Both the position numbers and the translations under genes were made by a program. The notes beneath the pieces were generated by a model that worked only from the letters and a program-made list of their open reading frames with translations, had not been told where the DNA came from and ran no database searches. Source: Scenedesmus sp. ARA3 (Eukaryota; Chlorophyta; Chlorophyceae; Sphaeropleales; Scenedesmaceae). From it: a DNA stretch of 64,000 bases. The stretch is from NCBI GenBank assembly GCA_004335835.1, contig RWJK01001544.1:22814-86813 (forward strand). Direction: 5' to 3'. This document shows positions 1 to 18,098 of the stretch, one piece after another. How positions within the stretch are numbered: the first letter of the stretch is position 1; every line of letters starts with the position of its first letter.

Positions 1-177
1 TTGAGGTGCAAAGCAAACACGAGGTGCATGTAGCAGCACACACTGCTGAGATCCTCTTGCGGTGCTAACACCACAAGCCACTCAATCATTGAAGCAGGAA
101 GCAGCGTAAAGCAGCAACAAAGCAGGCAGGAGCCGCAGGAGCCATCAAGTTTCCCAGCCCAACCCCAGCCCCACCTC

Positions 178-236
178 CATGTACTCCTTCTTGTACTGCG
201 CGTAGTTTATCATGTTGTCTCCAAACAACCAAGCCA
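178..236 (-). repeat. Downstream echo of the 3' end of the binding-protein exon 6
   Basis: The exon 6 ending FGDTLTLNYAQYKKEYMEV recurs here as FGDNMINYAQYKKEYMEV and is followed by the same kind of donor (GTGGGGC against GTGGGTG). It lies in the intron after exon 6 and is not needed for the reading frame. Confidence 0.7.
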
Positions 237-451
237 AGCATGCACTGGCCATCAAACAATTGGCCCAAGATACACAGCACAGTTGGTCCAGCTGCCGCCG
301 CCACTCCATGTCCTCCTTCTCACACTGCGTACCAACCCCACCAGCCACTTGTTGCACAAGGAAACAAGCAAACACTGCATACACATCACACCCGCCTGCA
401 CATCACTGAAGTTACACTGGGGCCTTGCCTCATCCCAGCCGCCCCACCCAC

Positions 452-2951
452 CTCCATGTACTCCTTCTTGTACTGTGCGTAGTTCAGCGTGAGCGTGTCC
501 CCAAACTGCGTGAGCCAGGCCACGGTCTTGGCATCAGCGCCAGCAGCAGCGCGCGCACTGGCGTTCAGCTTCTGGTAGTCTGTGGTGATGCTGCTGAACA
601 GCGTCTCAGCCTCCACCTCCTTGTTGAAAAACACGGCCACAAACTTGACCCACTCGGCACGCTTGAGCACGCCAGGGTCAGCAAAGGACCTGCAGGAGCA
701 GCAGCAGCAGTTTTGGTGGATGAGTTGTTTGCACACACGCAGAGAGGCGCAGCACGCTTGAGCACGCCAGGGTCGGCACAGGACCTGCAGGTGTCAGCAG
801 CAGGGGCGGCAGCAACAGCAGCCGGTGTGAATGGATTTACACGCAGAAATACAGCTGCTCAGCCTCCACCTCCGTGTTGGAGAACACGGCCACAAACTTG
901 ACCCACTCGGCACGCTTGAGCACGCCAGGGTCAGCAAAGGACCTGCAGGAGCAGCAGCAGCGCGGCAGCAGCAGCGGGGGTGAATGGATTTACACGCAAC
1001 AAGACGGCATGTCAGCCTCCACCTCCGTGTTGGTGAACACAGCGACGGACGTGACCCACTCGGCACGCTTGAGCACGCCAGGGTCGGCAAAGGACCTGCA
1101 GCAGCCCCCAGCAGCAGGAACAGCAGCAGCAGCAGCAGCCGTGGGGGTAGATCGGGACACACAACAAGGCAGAGCAAAGTGGCAGAGATGCCCGCACAAG
1201 GCGCTGCCTCGCTGCAGCCACCAGCGTAGATCCAGCACATCAAGCAGCAGCCACACATGCCAACCTGCAGCATCACCTTCCTTCACCTCGCAGCAGCGCC
1301 AGCACAAAATATGTCCCGCCCATCCCTGTAGCACCACGCACATTTGGCAGCAAGCAGCATACATTCTGCAGCATGTATTACACAGTGTATCGCACTCACG
1401 TGACGGCAATGCTCTTGGGGTTGCTGCTGGCGGAGCTTGTGAAGATGGCATCCACCTGGCTGCCCTGCGCAGCAGACTCCTGGCGCCACTCTGCGAGGCT
1501 GGCGTTGAACTCGGCATCGTTCTCGGGCGAGGGGTCGTAGTCAAAGGGAGCAGACGCAGACACAGCCTCCTGGCCGCAGGCTGCAGGAATGGAAGCGCGG
1601 GTTTGAAGAAATGGAAGCGCAGGTCAGCAGGAATGAAGCACTGGTGTTGAGCAGCGCGTGCTGTGGAAGCAATGGCCAGTTTGCATGCTCAACCGGGGGA
1701 GAGGACATCCAGAAAAAAAGGCTTTATCTGCTTGCAGGAAACGGTCGACGTCCAAGGAATGCAGGCGACCCAAAGAACATGAGAAGCACAGCTGGCCTGC
1801 AGGTGCTGGCCAGAGGAGTGCACCAGCCATTGCAGGCTGAAGCAGCAAATTGTGCACAGCAAGACGATGCATGCACTACACCAATGCTGCTCATTGTTAA
1901 ACACTCACCGAAGATGGCCTGCAGGCACGTGTTGTAGCTGAATGTGCTGGAGAAGGCCACGCGGTCAATCAGGCCCAGCTCAGCCTGCAGCGAGCAAGGA
2001 TGGGCGGGTGTCAAGCAGCAGGCAAAGAGCAATCAGTACCCATTGGGCAAAATAAACCGGGTGGTCAACAGTTGGCTCATTGAAGCACAGGAAAGCATGT
2101 CAGGCAAGCTGGCAAAGGTTCATGGGGAACAGCTGCGGCAGTGGTGCATGGAAGCCGGGAGCACAAGATGCAAGCAAGCTGTCCTCAGGTGCTTGCAGGA
2201 ACGGTCAAATAAGCAACTAGAGCTGGTATAGATTGCTGCTACAACTTCATAGGCAGCAGCAGGGCTCACCAGGAAGCCAGCAGCGGATGAGTCAGCCACA
2301 GCAACAGACGACAGGGGGATCTGGAACACCTTGGTGTTGGCGTCCAGGCCCATCTCTGTGTCAGCGCTGTCCATCGGGTTTGGCGTACCACATTGGTACA
2401 GGACGTAGGTCTCGTTTGCGCGCTTGTTCGACACGATCTGCAACACAGCAGCATCAGCAGGCACCAGGCTGAGACAGGGAAGCACCGAGCCTGACCATGA
2501 CAGATTGCCGACAGCAGCGCAAGAGACAGCTGCGCGGCAAGCTAAACGGGATGAAAACGAACATTAGTTTGAATGCCTGTTGCTGGCCCTCACCTTGAAC
2601 GTGCCGCGATACGTCACGGTGAAGTCCTGAGCAAACTCCACCTGCAGCAGTGCATAGCACCACCCGGTCCACGATATAGGCCTGTGACGTTAGCTTTTAC
2701 TACGATAAGAATTACCAAAGAGGGAAGAATCTCGCTTAGCTCACCGTCGTGGTGAAACCACTGCTGCTGCTGGTGCTGCTTGGCTGGATTGATGTGAGCT
2801 GGTAGCTCTTGGGGTAGAAGTTATACTGCAAGGACGAGACTGCAGGAGCGATGCAGTCGGCATCTGGCCGCTTCAAACGCAGTGCAGCTGAGCTGCTGCT
2901 CAAGAAAAGGGCCAGCAGCAGGCCCACTGCTGTGTAGTGCTTAGCTGCCAT
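452..2951 (-). CDS. Secreted BtuF-like periplasmic-binding-fold protein, 5' part
   Basis: Six exons can be built with consistent phase: 2745-2951, 2594-2641, 2270-2437, 1909-1984, 1400-1580 and 452-689, giving 306 residues before the gene runs off the left edge. The start is the first ATG of a clear signal peptide (MAAKHYTAVGLLLALFLSS, then a Ser/Ala cleavage region). Recognisable family segments are FTVTYRGTFK, ANETYVLYQCGTP, DRVAFSSTFSYNTCLQAIF, FDYDPSPENDAEFNASLAEW and FADPGVLKRAEWVKFVAVF. These resemble the BtuF/FhuD-like binding-fold proteins that algae and diatoms share, usually annotated as Fe/B12-type periplasmic binding proteins. The ligand cannot be read from the sequence. The C-terminal exons are outside the window. 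Introns around the last exon carry several truncated copies of it. Confidence 0.72.
750..1095 (-). repeat. Three upstream echoes of the 5' end of the binding-protein exon 6
   Basis: Within the intron before exon 6, copies of that exon's start lie at about 1012-1095, 850-942 and 750-784. Each follows an intact CTGCAG acceptor. The first two keep about 28 residues (FADPGVLKRAEWV, then VAVF and EVEA) before running into intron sequence. The third keeps only ADPGVLKRA. They differ from one another (TSVAVFTNTEVEAD, KFVAVFSNTEVEAE), so they are old duplications and not a simple assembly stutter. Confidence 0.75.
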
Positions 2952-3281
2952 GTCTGGAGTCGTGCGTCCTGATCTGCTGCGCTGACAGACTTTGAAAACG
3001 CTGCTTTACTCAAAGCAATGTGATGCAACCGAATAGTTGTCGAGCAGGTAAAGCGATGCGGACAGAAAGTGTACAAGCTTGGCACACACAGGCCTGCTGC
3101 GAGCAGCGTGAGCAACTCGTGATGTTTTAGACTGAACAAACATATATTTGCGGCGCTTTCGAGGCAAGTTGGCTGTTGCATGTGTCATGACAGCAACCAA
3201 TGACAGTGACAGCCATGCTGTAGCAGCATACTATAGTAGTAGAGGGCACTTCCTTCCTACTAAGTATCCTTCATCCCTGAA
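2952..3281. other. Spacer between malate dehydrogenase 3' end and binding-protein start
   Basis: This spacer of about 330 bases holds the 3' flank of the malate dehydrogenase gene and must include the promoter of the binding-protein gene. No TATA box or other motif stands out. Confidence 0.5.
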
Positions 3282-4993
3282 TCACTGCTGACCTTCTTGC
3301 CTAGCTCCTGGTGCTGATGCTACCTCATTTCCTGCAGCCATCTCCTGCTCAGCTAACCCACTGCCGGCAGCCTCTGCTGCTACAGCCAGCACATCGGACA
3401 TGCCTGCATGCGGCACAACGCCTGCACTAGAACTTACAGCCACCGCTGCTACATCAGCAGCAGATCCCGCTGCACTTGCTGCTGTTGAACCTACAACTGC
3501 TGCCGGCAGCACTCCTGCAGCCATGCCCAACAGCTGCTCCTGTGCAGCTGCAGGCAGCTCTGCAGCACTTGCAGGAAGCCCCACTGCTGCAGCAGCCTGA
3601 GCAAGGGCTGCTGTGCTAGCTGCTGCGGCAACTGCCTCGGCATCTGCTGCTGCATCTGCTACTCCTTGTCTGCCCTCCAAGGCTGCTGCTGCTGCTGCTG
3701 CTGCTGCTGACTCAGCGGTGTTGCCGCTGGCCGCCTCCACAACCACCACTGGCACCGGCACAACTGCTGCTGCTGCTGCTGCTGGATCTAGCGATCTAGA
3801 TACTGTTGGTGCTGCTGCTGTCGTCACACTTGCTGCTGCTGCTGCTGCTGCTGCTGCCAGCACCTGCAGTGCCAGTGCACGCTCCTCCAGCAGGTCAGCC
3901 TCGCTGAGCTTCATGCGCGCCCACGCCCACGGCTCAACGTGCAGGCCTGCAGCCGCAGCACAGCACAGCAGGCAGCAAAGACAGCAACTCACTTTACAGC
4001 AGACAGCAGCAGCCTCGCTCAGCTTTATGCGCGCCCACGGCACCACAGCTCCGCCGGCCGATGATGATGTTGCTGTGGCATGAAGCACAACACGAGTATG
4101 ATGAGCGCGCATGCCGCGGCTGCAACAAATGCCCCATCCTACCCATGCCCACATAGTGAATCACTATTTAGTGATGCAAGGTGTGCACGTATTTGCACAG
4201 TGCATCACGATGTGAGTGTTACACGACGGGAACGCAGCCCGTTTCTGAGCCAATGACAGGCTGATTGGGCAACAACCTAAACTATTTGCCATCAACTCGC
4301 TGCATCACATACTGCTCAGTTCCTGCAGCACTCATCATCACAATAGGATTTGTGTCCACTCACCCTCCACGATGCTCCAGCTGCCGTTGCTGCACTGCAC
4401 AGGGAAGGAGTACACCAGCCCCGGCACGATGCCGTAAATGTTATTTTGACCTGTTAAAACGCCCATGGACACGAACTCGCCGGGGCGCGTGCCCAGCAGC
4501 CAATCGTGCACATGGCGGCAGATGGCTGCTGCTGCTGACAGCGCAGGCGACAGTTGCACCCTCAGCTACAAGTAAAGCACACGCAGCAGCAGACAAGGGT
4601 GTGCAACCAAGACATACATTAGCAGCTGTTTGCTTGCAGAGTGCTTTGAAGCGGATGAGTGGAGCAGGCGCACGTTGAAAGCATTGTGGTAGGAATGTGC
4701 ACAATATGTTACCCGAGTGCGGCAGCAAGCACTGCTTGTGCTGCTGCAAGTGTCATGTTGGTGTTGTCATCTGCCATACATAGCATACATGTGCTGGTAA
4801 GAAGCTGTATGCTCACGGCACATGCTGTGCGTGACAATCAGACCACGCCCAGCGCAGCGCACCACAAAAGCAGCAACAAGAACAATGCAAACGTGTGCAG
4901 GCACCTCACCCTGTTGATGTGCTGGCCCCGGTTCTGCACTATGGTGATGAACTCGTTTCTTAGGTAGTCCTCCAACTCAGCAGCCTCTAAACA

Positions 4994-5036
<43 letters not shown>

Positions 5037-7573
5037 AGTATGGGCTCGCCTCTTAGCCTTGCCAGGTGGCCATATGGAAACTGGCTGCTGGCGTGGTTGC
5101 CAAACACCACCACATTGGTCACCTCAGATGCATGGACCCCCAGCACAGCTGCCAACTGCACGGGACAGCAGCACGGCAGAGCAGCAACCAGCAAGGCACT
5201 GGTCAAACTGGCACGCTGTGGATTGCTACACCTGACCTAGGTCACAAGTAGCGTCAACAGCAGCAGGGGCAGCAAGCTGCTGAGCAGCATGTCCGCTTGC
5301 AATATACAAGTGCCACACGGAGCATGCCAGCTTGGGATTTATGCGTGCACCGGCCCTTTCGGCTATGACGTGCCTTGTGATGTGTAAACAGTATGCCAGG
5401 TACCAAGCAACACGTTTATCTAGTTTGCCTGCTGCCAGAGCAGCCAGCGCATGCACAATCGGCAGCCACACTCCATCGCAGCACCAACAACATCAGTGGT
5501 CAATGTGACGTGCCAATGATGCAGTTTGCTGCACCAATCATTCTTGTGGCGCCTCACGTGCTGCAGCGCTCTGTTGTGGTCGAGGCGTGTGAGTGCGGTG
5601 ATGTCCTGCGCAGGGATGCTGGGAGCAAACTGCTGCAGCACCCAGGCGTTTGTGTTGGCTGGGCTGGCCACCACCACCACCTGCAGCACATTTTGGCGGC
5701 AGCAGCAGCAGCAGCAGCGATTGTGCCGGCCAGATTGGCCACCACTATTACTGCGAGTTGATGCAAGTCAGATACACCAAGGCAAGGACTTTCCAAGGAG
5801 CTTAACACTGGAGTGCTACTTCTGCGGTTGCTGCTGCTGCTGCTGCTGCCAGCGCTGCTGGCATCCATTCCTGCTGATCCCAGCTGCATCAGCACCCCAC
5901 CTTCACCCCTGGCTCCGCATGCGCCGCCAGCGCTGCCGCTTGGTCCCTGTAGATGGCGCAGTTGGCTGCCATGAGCGCCGCCTTGCTCAGCCCGGGGCCG
6001 CGCCTTGGCACGCCGCCACACATAACTGCTACTGACACACCCAGGCAGGCTGCTGCAAAGTCTGTAGTGGCCACCACGCCTGCAGCAGAGCACGGAAACC
6101 TCAACTTTGTGTAAGTTTCTGATATATGAAATCAAAATGCATGCCGAGGGCTTGTTAGCTGCTTGTGGATACTGGTCACGACATGTGGCGAGGCAGCACC
6201 ACGGCAGCAGGTCAATTCCTGAGCCAAGTGCATCCATCTGTTGTGGATAGCTTGGCACGGCCCCACCCAGCTGCCTTCCACCATGCTCACCATGCCGCAG
6301 GTGCTGTTGCTATGTTATGTTATGTACTGTTATTATAGCTGTTATTAACATGTTAATACCATGCCTCACCCTGCAGCAGCGGGTAGGCAGCCAGGGCATC
6401 CTCCAGCTCTAACTGCAGCCCCTGCAGCAGCACAGCAGCAGCACAGCAGCACACGTAACAGCGTAGCATAGGATGCATATGGGCCGCCAGCCACTGGCAC
6501 AGTGTGCTGTGTACTACATGCTGCCAGCTGCATAGCTGTATCACAGCCACAGGCAGCAAGTTTGATGAGCAGGATGCAACGGCAAGGGTGCATGTGCAGT
6601 TCCAGGGAGAGGTTACATGTGGCACCATTACATGCAGCTCTGCCTGCTGTGCAGGGCCTGCAGGGCATGCAGCCTGTGCAGCAGAGCCTTCCGCTGAGGC
6701 CCTTCTGACAGCACAAGGCCTCAAGGTGCATTGAGCCACCATATGTAGTAGACAGCACTTGGTTTAGTCACAATAAGCAGCTGCAGCTACAAGAAACATA
6801 CCTGCAGCAAGCCCTCTGCAGCTGGCACATCATACAGCTGCAGCAGCTGGCCTGCAGAACACATTACTTCAACAAAAGCGCATATGTATGAGACAGATGG
6901 CACCTGCATTGTACAGGGGATCACCTGCAGCAGGCCCTCTGCAGCTGGCACATCGTACAGCTGCAGCAGCACTGGCGTGTCGGGGCCTAGCATCTGCCCG
7001 GAGGCAATCAGAGGCGCAAGCGCGTATGCAATCTGGCCTGCAGACAACCAAAAAGGCAAAAGGTCACACAGCAGGATGGTGCTGGTATGCAATGCACGAG
7101 AACTGGTGGCTAGGCAGCGGAGTGTGACGGCTGGCGTGGTGCATGCACGCAGCATCTGCCTGGCAGCATATGCTGCTGAAGAGGGAAGCTTGACAGCATG
7201 CGGGCAGGCTAAGCTGACACAAGATCTTCTAGAACGCATGCCACAAACTTTATGCTGCTGCTGCTGCTGCTTTGGTTTCATGCTGCTGTTGTGCTTACTC
7301 TAGCATGCTGCAAAGCTAGCATAACCCTCGTCATCAGGGGGGCAGCAGCAGCAGCAGTGCTGAACATGAACTACATGGCATCAGCCATTTATATGGTTTG
7401 CTTTGCTTACCTGCTGCTCCAGTGATCAGCACTCGTTTGGTGGCAGTGGTGGTGCTGCTGCGTTTGCTGCCTTTCTGCCCTCCTGCCCACACTGCTACAG
7501 CATACACCACACTTGCGGCCACCGCCGCGGTCGCTCCAGCTATCACAAGGTATTTTTGATGTATTAGACGCAT
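3282..7573 (-). CDS. NAD-type malate dehydrogenase with Ala-rich C-terminal tail
   Basis: Eight exons join in phase: 7411-7573, 6925-7037, 6370-6421, 5901-6079, 5558-5680, 4910-5155, 4364-4565 and 3282-3946, giving 580 residues. The enzyme interconverts malate and oxaloacetate. Visible marks are the Rossmann motif [15 protein letters not shown], an Asp at the end of beta-2 ([11 protein letters not shown]) that favours NAD over [44 protein letters not shown] and the C-terminal [12 protein letters not shown] region. The N-terminus has a hydrophobic stretch (residues 7-24) that could be a signal anchor or targeting sequence. Exon 6 inserts a 13-Gln run after the GNH region. After the normal end ([19 protein letters not shown]) the frame continues for about 190 Ala-rich residues, unlike ordinary malate dehydrogenases of about 330 residues. 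Compartment is uncertain. Confidence 0.88.
4005..4046 (-). repeat. Upstream echo of the malate dehydrogenase exon 8 start
   Basis: The real exon 8 start [14 protein letters not shown] has a diverged copy here, [12 protein letters not shown], inside the intron before it. It has an in-frame deletion and is not required for the protein. Confidence 0.7.
5000..5038 (-). repeat. CAG run encoding poly-Gln inside malate dehydrogenase
   Basis: A pure triplet run encodes 13 glutamines between RLRGEPIL and [12 protein letters not shown], in what should be a surface loop of the enzyme. Confidence 0.85.
6802..6852 (-). repeat. Downstream echo of the malate dehydrogenase exon 2 end
   Basis: The exon 2 end [15 protein letters not shown] is repeated almost exactly, followed by GTATGT instead of GTGATC. 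It lies in the intron after exon 2. Including it would duplicate the second beta strand of the nucleotide-binding fold, so it is probably skipped. Confidence 0.8.
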
Positions 7574-9943
7574 TTTAATGCGTTCAGCAGCGTTGCGAGC
7601 CTTCAATTAGTGACCTTACGTGGCACTCGCCCAAGCGTAAGGGCTAGGCTAGTGCTGTTCTGCAGCAGGCCAACAGACGTATACGTCGTGCAGATCGCCG
7701 TCCTAGCGCTTGTGCAGGCAACGTCGCATGCGTTTGACAGCGGCCCGCAACAAGGGTTTGTGTAGGGTGGATAGGGTGGGGGAGCTGCCGAAGCGGCAGT
7801 TGCAGAGTATATCCTTACCCGCAGGAGGGTAGCGGACTCCACACGCTGATAGAAACCTTGATAATTCCAGGGCATATTGTTCACGGGTTCAGCTCTTACA
7901 GCTCGGTGGATCAAGCTGGGGTTGGGGTGCACAGCAACCCCAGACCCTCTGGGGCCCCCAATCCTCACACAATGAACTTCACTATGTGACTGCTTGCGAA
8001 TCCTCTTGAAAAAGACACAGCACTGCAGTTATCCGCATCATTACATACATCTTGTCACCCACACGCAAGTGCTGCTGCGAAAAAAAAAACACATAACATA
8101 CCATCCAGCGCAACATGAAGCTGCACGTACCTTGGACACTGCTGCAAGCACGGGTAGCTCAAGCTCGTGGGTAGCTGCTACCAAGCTGCAGCGTGTTGGT
8201 CATCCAAGCATGACCAGCAAAGCGTGCTTCTGTGCCGCCGTTTTCACAAAAGCTGCTGGCAACTCATTCGGCATACCACATGACGGCCGGCTGCAAAGAC
8301 CACCTAGCAGCAGCGTTAGAACCGCGGCATCGCTGCGCTTAAACATTTCCTCAAAGCATTGACATTTAGAAACCCCAGTCACCACAGCTGCATCGCCAGC
8401 TGAGCATCTCGCACCGATGGGCTACCTGCAAACCTCTCACAGCTGCCTGCTGAGCGACACACTTGAGAGTTGCTGCCCCGCTGCCACTGCAGTCGAGCCC
8501 TGAAAGAGCCTGCTTGCCAGCCGCCGGCTGTTCGGAACTGCAAGAAACCTTTGCAAATTAGCACCACAATCACCATGCCACCCCTGACAACCCAATGATA
8601 ACCTACATAGCCTATGTGTAAAACATCGCCACCACTGCTGAACCGGCATGGCAGCAAGCTGCCTCAACACGGCACCCACACACAAGTGCAGAATGACCCC
8701 CACACCACCCAACTGCCTCTGCAGCTGCGCTGCAGCTGGCAACACAGCCTACCCGCAAGGCAATGTACACACGTATCACGTACCACACAGCTCACATCGT
8801 ATACCAGTGAACGATTGCGTGCGTTGCTGGAGGCCGCACGCAGCCATCTAGCCATGTGCATCAGGGGCAGCACTGCAGGAGTGATGCCACCTGCCCAGGC
8901 CCCTGCTGCTGTTTGTGCATGTTCACGATGTGTTGCTTGTGCCGCCGTTGGCTCACACACCTGCCTGCAATCATCCAAACACCCTATCAAGCAAGTTGTC
9001 ACAGCATAGCCGCTGCGGCCTTGCGATCATGCAGCAGCACTGGCATCAGGCCCAAGCGCAAGCTCATGGTAAGCACTCACCGCCTGTTTGCATCTGTAAA
9101 GATCGCAGCAAGATGTGTATAGGCTCCCCATATGGATCAACAGTGCAGGCACCGACAAGTGCGGGTGCGGCATAGCAGGTTCGTAAATGTGGCAGCGTCA
9201 CCTGGGAACACAGGCTGCGCATGCCAAGCAGTCAAAGCAATGCATTGCATTGGCTCGCAGAGGCGCAGTGAACAGCTGCAGCTCAGTCAGCTGCATGCAC
9301 ACCCTGCTGCTGAGGGGCTCCAAAGGGTGAAATCCCGAGCACGCATGCAGGGATCGTCTCTGCTGCACATGTGTGGGCCTCATTGGCCGGCCACAGTCAA
9401 CTCGATGGGTTGTGCTGTGTGCAGTGAAGCTCATGAATATGCTTCACCTGCTCATCATGTGACAATAACGCCAGCACCAGCGGCTTCCATGCATAGGCAA
9501 TGCCCGCACAGTGTGTTGCATCATGCAACATGCAATGGTTGCCATGCCTTGTGCAGCGTGATTTTTTTGCAATGATGACAGAACTTGCAGTGGTACTGTG
9601 CAGTGTTCTTCTTCACATAATCCTCATCACCCCGCAGTCCACCGAATGGCTACGGCACAGCCACACCAGCAAACATGCACGTGCAGCTGCACATGCATGT
9701 GCATGTGCATATGCAAGCCGGTGCTGTTTGCAGCTTCAAGACTGCACAAAAGCCATCAACAGGTTGTTATGCGGCAAAGTGCAGCCCGTGCAGCAGTGAA
9801 CCTGCACTGTAGTGTGTGTGAGTACTTTCAAGCCTGCTTTGAGTCACACATTGAAAGTATGCTCCATGCAAGTGCTTATGGTCCGGCATGCCGAACCCTA
9901 CCACCGTACTAACAAAACATGCAGCGACATGCAGCCAGCAGCA

Positions 9944-9990
9944 GTGACTTGCAGTGACACTGACAGTGACACTGGCAGTGACAGGGACAT
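9944..9990. repeat. Short CAGTGACA-type tandem repeat
   Basis: Imperfect copies of a 6-12 base unit (CAGTGACACTGA-like) run for about 45 bases, just before a longer CATGCA-rich stretch. Confidence 0.6.
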
Positions 9991-10355
9991 GCATGGCACG
10001 CGGTGACATGCAGCCATGCGCTTAGCAGCAGCCTTGCATGACGCGGGCCTTGCGCGTGCTGTGCACCATCCATCGTGCAACCAAGCATGTGTATTCTGAA
10101 CTGGGCCAAGCCATGCAAACAAACAGATCTCCATCATGCGCAGTTTGCCAGCAAAGACAGCAACCTGCAGCTGCTGTTTACTGAGAGCACAGTGCAAGTT
10201 GTCCAGACATTACCCAGTACTGCAAAGGTGCCAGGCTAGGTACAGTATTCCATTCATACCCAGTGCAGGCAGCATGCTGTTGAGTACAATGCACATAGAG
10301 TCCAGCCAGTGTGCACAACATACAGCCAGTAGCAGATCCACCAAGCCAGGACAGG

Positions 10356-10422
10356 GAAATAAGTAACCTGGTGGCCAGGGAAACAAGTAAGGTGGCCAAG
10401 GAAATAAGTAAGCTGGTGGCAC
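10356..10422. repeat. Three imperfect ~24-base tandem copies
   Basis: The unit reads approximately GGAAATAAGTAAGCTGGTGG, with small differences between copies. It lies in the gene-poor interval and no function is evident. Confidence 0.6.
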
Positions 10423-11274
10423 ATACATCTGCGCAGTGTGCTGTTCAACATTGTCAGTGCATTGAGACATTGTGCAATCCACGCACAAAGGTTAGGAGTA
10501 GTAAAACCAAGCAGAAGAAGCACTGATGTTGGGCAAAGGGCAGATGCCAGGGCCCCGCCATAAGTACACAACAAACAAGCGCTGCACGCTATCCCTCAAC
10601 TGTTGATCATGATCATGTTGATCACCAGGAGCAACTGATCATAAAACCAGGCAGGCGTCTCTTGCAGCAGCAGGTGATCATGCAGCATGCACAGCCAGCG
10701 GCAGGCAGGCAGGGGCGATCACTGCTCCTGCATGCAGACACGCCGCAGCTCTAGCCGGCCTGCTGGACATGTCCTGCTGCTGACACTTCCTTCTAGATGG
10801 TCTAGCATCCTGTGCAGGAAAGCCCGCAAGAGATCACCCACATGTAGAACAAACAGCACACATCAACATGCTGTCCTTTCTAACGTGTTCCGTCCCCCCA
10901 AATTGAGCACACAGGGTGTCAACACAGGGAGGCACAGCAGGCTCACAACACCATGTGCGTGCAGCTGCCAGCCTCACCTGGCTCACCAAACAAACACACA
11001 AAGCATTCAACAGATGCAAGCTTCGAGGCAGTCACGCCGCGCCTTGCCTTGATAAGACAAGAATCCAAGCATTTCAAGAATCCAAACATTCCGAAAAGTA
11101 AACAGCTGCGCCTTGCTGCCTTCTCTGTCAGCTCCATGCAATGTGGCAGCAGGCGTCAGCCCAGATCAGGCTGTCACCATCATCCTCCCCTGTCACCTCT
11201 AGGTGTATTGTGAGTTCACAGTCCTGCGCCACATTGTCACCCTGAAGCTCCCGCCATCCCCCACTGTGACCTCC

Positions 11275-11400
11275 TGCACCCTCCCAAACTTCCACCTGAA
11301 CTTCACAATCATCAGCGCCGCCCGCCCCAACTTCCTCCTGAACTTCACACTCCTCAGTGCTGCCGTCCCCAGGTTCCCCCGGAACTTCACACTCTTCCAG
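11275..11400. repeat. ~45-base minisatellite, about three copies, open on both strands
   Basis: The unit is approximately CCCAACTTCCTCCTGAACTT followed by CACACTCCTCAGTGCTGCCG. In the plus frame it encodes repeats like PNFLLNFTLLSAA. In the minus frame it encodes acidic repeats like ECEVQEEVGAGGAD. The reading frame stays open across it on both strands (11203-11598 plus, 11128-11628 minus), but neither frame can be tied to a gene. Confidence 0.6.
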
Positions 11401-11667
11401 GCCTGCAGCAGCTGCTCCCCCACCAGACAGCCAGGCTGGCTGCCCTGCCCCGCAAACACACACGCGACAGCTGCACAGCTGCTGCCGAGCACGCCACATC
11501 ATCCTGACAGCCTCCCCAAGCTCCCTGCTGTTACTAACACCGTTATAACAGCTCGTAACACAGCTCGGCAGGATGCAGCTGGCGCACACATTCTCTAGCA
11601 GCCACCCCTGCTCGCCACCTCCCAGCACAATTGCATGCGCACCTACTACTGCACCCTGCCGTGCCAG

Positions 11668-18098
<6,431 letters not shown>

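Larger units (their letters stand above)
7574..11667. other. About 4 kb with no recognisable gene
   Basis: Several open frames of 60-150 codons exist on both strands (for example 7603-7968 and 7994-8362), but none has a recognisable motif, a convincing initiation context or a partner exon. The stretch holds the malate dehydrogenase promoter at its left end, short tandem repeats near 9944-9990 and 10356-10422, and a minisatellite near 11275-11400. No tRNA or rRNA was seen. Confidence 0.5.

Noticed and set aside
7603..8362. Open frames 7603-7968 (minus) and 7994-8362 (plus) as genes
   Set aside because: No motif, no plausible partner exons and low-complexity composition typical of chance frames in this sequence.
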